From positions 1 to 49,437 of the forward strand of contig DCHD01000009.1 of NCBI GenBank assembly GCA_002315565.1: 49,437 nt of DNA. The letters are read 5' to 3'. Position numbers and translations under genes: made by a program. Below the pieces are notes generated by a model. That model was not told the origin of the DNA. It saw only the letters and a list, made by a program, of their open reading frames with translations, and searched no databases. The stretch comes from Solobacterium sp. UBA1761 (GTDB lineage Bacteria > Bacillota_I > Bacilli_A > Erysipelotrichales > Erysipelotrichaceae). Each line of letters begins with the position of its first letter. Within the stretch, counting starts at the first letter, position 1. Below, piece by piece: positions 41,124 to 47,639 of the stretch.

Positions 41124-42476
41124 TTAAACCTCCAGATAGGCAAGTTTTTCCATTGCCCTGTAGTATACTTCAAGCGCTGTGATGCATTCTTGAATCTCAA
41201 CATATTCATCTTTCTGATGAGCCATTGTCGGACCATTTACTCTTGACATTCCAAATGTCACACAGTGTTTGAACACCTTACTATATGATACACCACCAGA
41301 AATACGTGGTTTTGAATAATCATGGGTTATCTTTCTGTAGACAGAAAGAAGTGTCCTGATATAAGGATCTTTTCTGTCGCAGAGAGTTGGCGGGTCATCA
41401 TAGTCAAGAGAAACGTTTATAATACATTTCTTTTTCAGGTTATCTGTCAGCTTTTCTGAAGTGATAGTACTTGGATATCTGGCATCAACCTGTGCAGATA
41501 CCTTGCCCTTTTCTATTTTTAAAACACCTAGATTTACAGTCATGCATTTTTCAAAGTTCTTTCCGGAATAACCGTCAAGTCCCTTTCCAAAATTCTCATT
41601 AAAAAGATTGAAGAGATTATCAGCAAGTTCATCCCTGTAAACATCTTTAATTATTTCAAGAGCTTTAACAGTTGCGTTTATCCCCTGCCAGTTTCTTGAA
41701 CAGTGTACTGCTATACCGTTTACTTCAAGAACGGTTCTGTTATTTATTATTTCGACTTCTGCATCTAATTTATTCTTTGAAATATACTTTTTTATTTCGT
41801 CAACACGCTCTGTATCTTTTAGAACAACTTTACAATGTGGCGCAACAATATTGCATTGTATTCCACCATTCAGTTCTTCAATAACACCATCATAATCACC
41901 ATTCAGTGTCCACATCAGCGCACCCTTTTCGCCTATTGCCATCGGGAATTTGCCGTCAGGAGAAAAAGCGAATTTAGGTTCATTGACCATTGAATAATAT
42001 GTATGCATATCATGCATGGTCCTTTCTTCGTCTGTACCGAATACCAGTCTGATTTCATTCGGTGCATCAGGATGATTCTTTCTTAACAGTTTAAGTGCGA
42101 TATAGGTCAGAAACAGTGCAACCTTCATATCACAAGCACCTCTAGCAACAATCTTTCCGTCCTTTATCGTTGGACCGAATGGATCACATGTCCAGCTGTC
42201 ATCTACACTCACAACATCGAGATGGCTTGCAATGTCAATTCTGTTTTCGTCGTTTTTAAGATAGGATACCGATAAAGCTTCATTATTATATTCTTTGACA
42301 ATAAAACCATCTTCTTCTGCAAGCGTCTTCATAAAGTCAAAAGCCTTATAGACATTAAGTCCATAAGGCATTGAATTATTGGCAGTTTTTTCGTCATAGA
42401 TCGAAGGAATCTGAAGAAGTTTGGCTAATGTACCAAGATTGTCTTCAAATTCTTTTTTGAAATCTATAGACACCAT
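41124..42476 (-). CDS. pepV: M20-family dipeptidase, PepV-like
   Basis: About 450-residue di-zinc peptidase. Metal ligands seem intact: ASHLDVVSVDDSW (His/Asp), ARGACDMKVAL (bridging Asp), GTDEERTMHDM (catalytic Glu and ligand), FSPDGKFP and C-terminal AHQKDEY (His). The insertion lid domain is present. The motifs RGxxDDKGP and TDEESGWKD of standard PepV are altered to RGACDMKVA and TDEERTMHD, so specificity may differ. ATG 42476 is preferred over ATG 42485, because the GAGGT site is only about one base from the latter. Within the SAM-riboswitch operon it could release methionine from peptides. Confidence 0.82.
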   Translation of the reverse strand: MVSIDFKKEFEDNLGTLAKLLQIPSIYDEKTANNSMPYGLNVYKAFDFMKTLAEEDGFIVKEYNNEALSVSYLKNDENRIDIASHLDVVSVDDSWTCDPFGPTIKDGKIVARGACDMKVALFLTYIALKLLRKNHPDAPNEIRLVFGTDEERTMHDMHTYYSMVNEPKFAFSPDGKFPMAIGEKGALMWTLNGDYDGVIEELNGGIQCNIVAPHCKVVLKDTERVDEIKKYISKNKLDAEVEIINNRTVLEVNGIAVHCSRNWQGINATVKALEIIKDVYRDELADNLFNLFNENFGKGLDGYSGKNFEKCMTVNLGVLKIEKGKVSAQVDARYPSTITSEKLTDNLKKKCIINVSLDYDDPPTLCDRKDPYIRTLLSVYRKITHDYSKPRISGGVSYSKVFKHCVTFGMSRVNGPTMAHQKDEYVEIQECITALEVYYRAMEKLAYLEV

Positions 42477-43318
42477 GGGCACCATACCTCATAAGGTCCT
42501 GGGAAGAAAGTCTTCTTTACAACCAAAGCGATAAAGCAAGCCAGCAGTATCCATACAACAATCGCAAGATATTTGTCGGCTTTTGTATCTTCGTGTTCAG
42601 CATAGTAAGTCTTGTCTTTCTTCTTACCGAAACCTCTTAAGTCCATACCGTTGGCAATATTGCCTACTCTGTCAAATGAAGTAATAATCAGCGGTATCAG
42701 AATAAGTACATACTGTTTAAGTCTTGTACCTACTTTAGTTTTCTTTGAGTCAAGTTCCATACCTCTTGTCTGCATGGAAATCTTGATGTTGGTGAAATCT
42801 CTTGTGATATCAGGAATATATCTGAAAGCCAGAGAAACAACCATACATATTTTATAAGGAACAAAAATTGAATGCAGACCTGCAGCCAGTTCACTTGGAG
42901 TAATGCACTGGATAAATGTCAGCGAGAAGAAGAATGATGCCATAAACTTGAACAGTCTCGCACCGAAATACCACAGTGATTCAGATGTAACAATAAAGTA
43001 ATCAGTAAACTGGAAAAGTACCGTTGAACCTCCACACATCTTCAATCCATAGTCCGGTTCAATAAACCATACCAGGAAAAGATTGAACACATTCATCAGC
43101 AGTACAAATATCGTAATTGCAATATTTTTCTTTTTATCAGGTTTAATAGATAATAATCCAATTACCGATACAACAAAACAAGGAATAATTACTCTGATAT
43201 CCCATGTTGCTACCAGCATGAAGATAAACAAGAAGAACAATCTTGTCTTTGTTTTGCCTGTCAGTCTATCAAGAAAAGTGTTTCCAGGAACAAGGGTAAT
43301 AAATAACTTGTCATCCAT
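42464..43318 (-). CDS. ecfT: ECF transporter transmembrane component EcfT
   Basis: 284 residues with about five to six membrane segments. The two coupling motifs that contact the ATPases are MQTRGMEL and MDLRGFG, separated by about 35 residues in the cytoplasmic helices. GAGGAAAG precedes ATG 43318; it overlaps the ATPase gene by 8 nt. The longer frame reads into the ATPase and is rejected. It is a dedicated (group I) subunit because S, A and T genes are in one operon. Confidence 0.92.
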   Translation of the reverse strand: MDDKLFITLVPGNTFLDRLTGKTKTRLFFLFIFMLVATWDIRVIIPCFVVSVIGLLSIKPDKKKNIAITIFVLLMNVFNLFLVWFIEPDYGLKMCGGSTVLFQFTDYFIVTSESLWYFGARLFKFMASFFFSLTFIQCITPSELAAGLHSIFVPYKICMVVSLAFRYIPDITRDFTNIKISMQTRGMELDSKKTKVGTRLKQYVLILIPLIITSFDRVGNIANGMDLRGFGKKKDKTYYAEHEDTKADKYLAIVVWILLACFIALVVKKTFFPGPYEVWCPWCL

Positions 43319-45014
43319 TGTTTCTTTCCTCCTTTTCTCTTTCGATGAAGTGTTCAATGAACTCTTCAGGTTCAATACCGGCTTTCTTGGCGATTGTAAC
43401 CAATGACGTTTTCTTCAGGTTTGCTCTTTCAATGATTTCTTCATTTGAAAGAATCTTATATACAACATCATCACCGATCATTTCGCCATCAGCAAACACA
43501 ATTGCCCTGTCGGTATATTCAATTGCCAGATGCATATCATGAGTTACAAACAATATAGTTATATTGAAATTTTCATTAAGGTCAGTAATGAATTTCATAA
43601 TCTCCGTATAGTGATTGTAATCCTGACCGGCAGTAGGTTCATCAAGAATTATGACACTTGGCTGTAAAGCCAGAATGGCAGCAATCGTAACTCTTTTCTT
43701 CTGTCCATAGCTGAGTACTGCAACTGGCCAGTTACGCATTGAATAAAGGCCAGTCATCTTCATTGTTTCAACAAATCTTTCTTCAGTCACTTTCTCATCA
43801 AATCCATTGAGCTTAAGTGCCAGTTCAATTTCATCTTTGATCATATCTTTGACAAGCATCTGATTAGGATTCTGCATAACATAGCCAACAATTCTGCCAA
43901 GTTCCTTGATAGAGAACTTCAGATAGTTTTCGCCATTATACAGAATTTCTCCCTCGCTTGGGCGGATAATACCACATAGAAGTTTTGCAAGTGTTGATTT
44001 ACCGGCACCGTTTTTCCCGACAACGGAAATCTTTTCGCCTTTGCAGATATCAAAGCTGATGTTCTTTAATGCTGTAAAATCACCATACTTAAAAGTAACA
44101 TCCTTGATTTCAATGATCTTTTCTTCTTTTGAAAGATTAACGGTTTTCTTCTTCTTTTTGAAGTCAGCGATAATGTTCTTTTTATATTTATCAATATTCA
44201 GTTCATCAATATTATCAATATTGTCATCTTTATCAAACTTAACACCTGCGTTTTTCAGTGCTGAGATGTAAAGCGGTTCTCTGATACCGTTCTTTTTTAA
44301 CAGATCTGATTTAAGAAGTTCGTTTGGAGTGGTATCCAGAACAATTCTTCCTTCTGACATCAGGATAACTCTGTCAACATGACGGTAAAGAACATCTTCA
44401 AGACGATGTTCAATAATAAGAACCGTTTTCTTCTTTTCTTTGTAGACTTTATCTATCAGGTCGACTGCAGCCATACCCATAGCAGGATCAAGTGCAGCCA
44501 GAGGTTCGTCAAACAGCAGGATATCTACATCATTGTGCAGAATACCGGCCAGTGCGACTTTCTGTTTCTGTCCACCGGAAATATTGTATGGTACAGACTG
44601 CAAAAAATTCTCCATACCAACGATAGTTGCTGATTCCTTTACCTTTTCAAGCATTTCATTTCGAGGCACCATATCATTTTCTAATGAAAAGGCAATATCT
44701 TCACCAACAGACAGTCCAACAAACTGAGCATCAGTATCCTGCTGAACTGTTCCTACGTGTTCAGAAATTTTAAAGATTGAAGCTTCCTGTGTTTCGATTC
44801 CACATACCTTACATGAGCCCTTGATCTCACCATTGTAAGAAAAAGGTATTAACCCGTTGATGCAGCTACCAAGAGTGGTTTTGCCGCTGCCACTAGGGCC
44901 CAGGATCAATACCTTTTCACCTTCATTAATAGTCAGATTGATATCATGTAATGTGAATTCGTTCTGTTTCTTATAGCGGAAACTGAAATCTTTGAATTCA
45001 ATTACTTTTGTCAC
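43311..45014 (-). CDS. ECF transporter ATPase, two fused ABC domains (A-A')
   Basis: 567 residues with two complete ABC halves. First half: Walker A GPSGSGKT (39-46), signature ISGGQKQKVAL, Walker B LLFDEPLAALDP. Second half: Walker A GKNGAGKST, signature LSYGQKKRVTI (Tyr for the second Gly), Walker B VIILDEPTAGQD. This YkoD-like fusion replaces the usual separate EcfA and EcfA' proteins. A Lys-rich linker joins the halves (about 275-300). It lies 2 nt after the S component and overlaps ecfT. Confidence 0.93.
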   Translation of the reverse strand: MTKVIEFKDFSFRYKKQNEFTLHDINLTINEGEKVLILGPSGSGKTTLGSCINGLIPFSYNGEIKGSCKVCGIETQEASIFKISEHVGTVQQDTDAQFVGLSVGEDIAFSLENDMVPRNEMLEKVKESATIVGMENFLQSVPYNISGGQKQKVALAGILHNDVDILLFDEPLAALDPAMGMAAVDLIDKVYKEKKKTVLIIEHRLEDVLYRHVDRVILMSEGRIVLDTTPNELLKSDLLKKNGIREPLYISALKNAGVKFDKDDNIDNIDELNIDKYKKNIIADFKKKKKTVNLSKEEKIIEIKDVTFKYGDFTALKNISFDICKGEKISVVGKNGAGKSTLAKLLCGIIRPSEGEILYNGENYLKFSIKELGRIVGYVMQNPNQMLVKDMIKDEIELALKLNGFDEKVTEERFVETMKMTGLYSMRNWPVAVLSYGQKKRVTIAAILALQPSVIILDEPTAGQDYNHYTEIMKFITDLNENFNITILFVTHDMHLAIEYTDRAIVFADGEMIGDDVVYKILSNEEIIERANLKKTSLVTIAKKAGIEPEEFIEHFIEREKEERNNG

Positions 45015-45016
45015 AA

Positions 45017-45592
45017 CTATTCTTTGCTTAAGTTAGTGCCTTTAGCGTTTCTCTTAGCAAGAGCAAATAACAGTGGGATACCCACGATAATTAATACTGA
45101 TGCATCTGAAACGATTGCTGCAGAAGCCTGAATCCAAGTGATTGTTAATTCGCTTGAGTACCATGCATAAGTAAGAACTGGAGTAACTACACCAAATCCA
45201 AGAGCACAACCTACGATACATAAAACTGCATAGATGATTGCATCTTTAACTGCGAATTTGCCGTCTTCAATATCAGCACCGAAAGCACCGAATAAACCAG
45301 CAAAATAACCACATACGAAGTTGCCGAGTGACCAGTCAAACCAGAATCCCCAACCACCAATTAAATCAGCTAATACATTACCTAAACCAGCAGCTAAAGC
45401 AGCAGGTAATGGTCCAAATAATGCACCAACGATTGCTGGAACGATGTAAGCAGAAGTAAGTGAAGTGTTAGTAGTAACTTTAATACCACCAAAGTTCATT
45501 AATACTGCGAATAATGCAGCACCTACTGCAACACCGACGATAGTCTTTGTGTTCCAAGTTCCAAGTAATTTCTGACCTAAACTTTTTTTCAT
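45017..45592 (-). CDS. ECF transporter substrate-binding S component (UPF0397-like)
   Basis: 191-residue membrane protein with five to six hydrophobic helices. The N-terminal TIVGVAVGAALFAVLMNFGGIKV and the IVPAIVGALFGPLPAALAAGLGNVLADLIGG stretch resemble UPF0397/riboflavin-type S components. AGGAGGGG precedes ATG 45592. The first gene behind a SAM-I riboswitch, so the substrate is probably linked to methionine or SAM; sequence alone does not tell which. Forms a group I ECF importer with the next two genes. Confidence 0.82.
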   Translation of the reverse strand: MKKSLGQKLLGTWNTKTIVGVAVGAALFAVLMNFGGIKVTTNTSLTSAYIVPAIVGALFGPLPAALAAGLGNVLADLIGGWGFWFDWSLGNFVCGYFAGLFGAFGADIEDGKFAVKDAIIYAVLCIVGCALGFGVVTPVLTYAWYSSELTITWIQASAAIVSDASVLIIVGIPLLFALAKRNAKGTNLSKE

Positions 45593-45628
45593 AATTTCCC
45601 CTCCTGATAAAAGTTAAACCATAAAAAT

Positions 45629-45652
45629 ATTAAAACCCATCATATGATGGGT
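45629..45652 (-). terminator. Riboswitch terminator upstream of the ECF operon
   Basis: Perfect palindrome with ACCCATCAT arms, followed by TTTTAATATTTTT. The CCCATC of its 5' arm can pair instead with GATGGG of the riboswitch P1 3' strand (45669-45674), giving mutually exclusive structures. Confidence 0.85.
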
Positions 45653-45665
45653 AATAACCAAATAT

Positions 45666-45750
45666 AATCCCATCGATCAAGCTTTAGCACCTTATATAAC
45701 AGGTTGCTGAGGTTTCACAGAGCTTGTCTCTCCACCTCTCTTTATGGACA
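45666..45750 (-). promoter_or_regulatory. SAM-I (S-box) riboswitch aptamer
   Basis: The minus strand shows the S-box blocks in order: AGAGAGGTGGAGAGAC, GTGAAACC, CAGCAACC, a P3 stem closed by ACCT/AGGT, then AAGGTGCTAA. P2 can form between CAAGC and GCTTG, and P1 between TCCAT and ATGGG. With SAM bound P1 forms, freeing the terminator (gene off); without SAM the P1 3' strand pairs with the terminator arm (gene on). Upstream of P1 is an extended -10 promoter. Confidence 0.9.
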
Positions 45751-45755
45751 AAATA

Positions 45756-45784
45756 ATCATAGCATTAAGATAGCCTTTCTACAA
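45756..45784 (-). promoter_or_regulatory. Promoter of the SAM-riboswitch ECF operon
   Basis: Extended -10 TGCTATGAT (hexamer 45756-45761) with TTGTAG 17 nt upstream (45779-45784). Confidence 0.55.
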
Positions 45785-45844
45785 GCCAAATATTTCACTT
45801 TAGTTGAATATTCAAGCAAATCTATGAAACATGTTTTCATTCAA

Positions 45845-45869
45845 CAAAAAAGACCAGAAATTCTGGTCT
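45845..45869 (-). terminator. Intrinsic terminator of yebC
   Basis: Stem AGACCAGAA / TTCTGGTCT followed by TTTTTTG, nine bases past the yebC stop. Confidence 0.85.
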
Positions 45870-45877
45870 AGTTGTCT

Positions 45878-46603
45878 TTAGCAGTTTTCAACGTTGTGGA
45901 AGATTTCGTTAACGTCATCAACTTCATTCAGTAGTGAAAGAAGTCTGTTCCACATTTCGATGTCATGTTCATCAGTAAGTGTTACATATTCCTGAGGTAA
46001 CATCTTGATTGCGCATACATCATACTGGCAGTCAGGAATTAATGCGTCGATTGCATCCTGTGCCTTATGAAGATCACTTGGTGAAACGTATAATGTGCAG
46101 TTTCCATCTTCGTTTTCAATATCCTGAGCATCGATATCGTTTTCGATACATGCGTCAAGAATTGCATCTTCATCACCATCATATTTGAATGAAAGTACAC
46201 CAAGGTTGTCATATGTGAAAGAGATAGATCCCTTAACACCAAGTTTACAGTGTGCCTTGTTGAAACACTGGTTCATTGCGGCGATAGTTCTGTTTGAGTT
46301 ATCAGTCAGACAGTCAACGATGATAGTTGCGCCTGCAGGACCGATACCTTCATATCTTAATGATTCATAAGATTCATTTGAAGAACCTTTTGCTTTTTCA
46401 ATTGCTCTTTTGATTACATCAGCAGGAACCTGGTTAGCTTTTGCTTCAGCAATCTTTCTCTTTAGAGACTGGTTCATTTCTGGATCAGGAACACCAGCTT
46501 TAGCAGCAATATAAAGTTCCTTTCCATATCTAGAATACAGCTTTGATTTGATAGCAGCTGTCTTTGCCATTGAGGCTGCTCTTACTTCATGAGCTCTTCC
46601 CAT
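45878..46603 (-). CDS. yebC: YebC/PmpR-family regulator (TACO1 type)
   Basis: 241 residues of the YebC/PmpR/TACO1 family, described as transcriptional regulators and, more recently, as factors easing ribosome stalling. N-terminal part MAKTAAIKSKLYSRYGKELYIAAKAG, then YEGIGPAGATIIVDCLTDNSNRT, and an acidic C-terminus. AAGGAGAG precedes ATG 46603. Monocistronic, with an extended -10 promoter and a terminator. It lies upstream of the riboswitch operon but is separated from it. Confidence 0.93.
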   Translation of the reverse strand: MGRAHEVRAASMAKTAAIKSKLYSRYGKELYIAAKAGVPDPEMNQSLKRKIAEAKANQVPADVIKRAIEKAKGSSNESYESLRYEGIGPAGATIIVDCLTDNSNRTIAAMNQCFNKAHCKLGVKGSISFTYDNLGVLSFKYDGDEDAILDACIENDIDAQDIENEDGNCTLYVSPSDLHKAQDAIDALIPDCQYDVCAIKMLPQEYVTLTDEHDIEMWNRLLSLLNEVDDVNEIFHNVENC

Positions 46604-46636
46604 AATTAATAACTCTCCTTATTTTTTTACCTAAAA

Positions 46637-46645
46637 ATTATACCA
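46637..46645 (-). promoter_or_regulatory. Extended -10 promoter of yebC
   Basis: TGGTATAAT on the minus strand, just past the end of the glycosyltransferase gene; leader of about 27 nt with AAGGAGAG. Confidence 0.6.
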
Positions 46646-46650
46646 CTATA

Positions 46651-47118
46651 CTAGATACTTTCTATATAGTCTTCAAGTTTTTTTACAAAGTTTGCATTAT
46701 TGAGTTCAATATCAGGTACTTTAAACTTCTTTGTCTCTTCTAGTAAATCCTTGAGGCTGTTTTCTTCATTAAGTTCAAGGATATAGCCTTTTTCTTTGAA
46801 TGGTTCAATGAGTTGAATCTGATGATCGTTTGTATGTTCGCCATATTTTTTGAGTCTTGCGCAGGCTATAACCTTCTTCTTTTTTGATAAGGCAGCCATA
46901 ATAGTTCCTACTCCACCATGTGTGATAACGATATCGGCCTCATCCATATACTGATCAAATTCTTTCTTATCAATATAGGAAAGCACTTCATATTTATCAG
47001 ATTTGAATTCAGTAAAACCAGCCTGAATTACGACCTTTTCTTTGATGTCGCATTCTTCAAGATACTGTAAAAGTCTTGCGAATGGTTTATCCTGTGTTCC
47101 AACAGTTACAAATATCAT
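46651..47118 (-). CDS. Alg13-like glycosyltransferase subunit (GT28 C-terminal domain)
   Basis: 155 residues carrying only the nucleotide-sugar-binding half of a GT-B enzyme: IFVTVGTQDKPFARLL at the start and the glycosyltransferase-28 signature ADIVITHGGVGTIMAALS. Such proteins work with an Alg14-like partner, which is the adjacent upstream gene sharing one base (TGATG). Similar pairs add a hexose during capsule or exopolysaccharide synthesis (Cps14F/G type). No other polysaccharide genes are near, so the acceptor is unknown. Confidence 0.85.
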   Translation of the reverse strand: MIFVTVGTQDKPFARLLQYLEECDIKEKVVIQAGFTEFKSDKYEVLSYIDKKEFDQYMDEADIVITHGGVGTIMAALSKKKKVIACARLKKYGEHTNDHQIQLIEPFKEKGYILELNEENSLKDLLEETKKFKVPDIELNNANFVKKLEDYIESI

Positions 47119-47585
47119 CAGTATATTGTCCCCCAGTATTCTGCATCAGGATATACATCCAGCATGCTTTCCCACTGAACTACAAACTTGTCAGCATATT
47201 TATGTACGATCTTTCCTGCTTTTGTAGGTGAAGTCGCATTGGCCAGTGTCTCAATAAAAACAACCTTCTTACCTAAGAAATGGGCAATCAGACACATTGG
47301 TACCGCAGTATGAGTACCCGTAGAAATGACTGCATCAGGTCTGTATTTTATAAACAATACAAGTGAAATAATGATATTCATTGGAAATATGAAAAGATAT
47401 GGAACTAAATGATCCTTGGTTCCATAAAGAAGATAATTGACATTCCTGTATTCTTTTTTAAGATACTTTGTCGTATCGGTTTTTTCAGTTATCAGTGAAT
47501 AGTCATATTTGTCAAAAAGAGACTTCAGCTGAAGAAGCTCTTCAAGATGACCGCCACCGCTTGAAATGAACATCAGTTTTTTCAT
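47118..47585 (-). CDS. Alg14-like glycosyltransferase partner subunit
   Basis: 155 residues of the Alg14/PssD/Cps14F family, the membrane-associated half that recruits the Alg13-like subunit. Starts KLMFISSGGGHLEELLQL, has one hydrophobic segment (about 63-80) and the PDAVISTGTHTAVPMCLIAHFLGKKVVFIE motif. No Shine-Dalgarno; an extended -10 TGTTATAAT lies 9 nt before the ATG, directly after the ptsI terminator, so the leader is at most a few bases. Confidence 0.85.
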   Translation of the reverse strand: MKKLMFISSGGGHLEELLQLKSLFDKYDYSLITEKTDTTKYLKKEYRNVNYLLYGTKDHLVPYLFIFPMNIIISLVLFIKYRPDAVISTGTHTAVPMCLIAHFLGKKVVFIETLANATSPTKAGKIVHKYADKFVVQWESMLDVYPDAEYWGTIY

Positions 47586-47594
47586 TGCGTTTCA

Positions 47595-47603
47595 ATTATA
47601 ACA
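47595..47603 (-). promoter_or_regulatory. Extended -10 promoter of the Alg14/Alg13-like pair
   Basis: TGTTATAAT on the minus strand, 9 nt (TGAAACGCA) before ATG 47585, no ribosome-binding site between. Confidence 0.5.
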
Positions 47604-47605
47604 TT

Positions 47606-47631
47606 AAAAAAGGACCTCTATTAAGAGGCCC
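47606..47631 (-). terminator. Intrinsic terminator of ptsI
   Basis: Stem GGGCCTCT / AGAGGTCC (one G-U pair) with a TAAT loop, followed by six Ts on the minus strand. Confidence 0.85.
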
Positions 47632-47639
47632 ATTCAATT

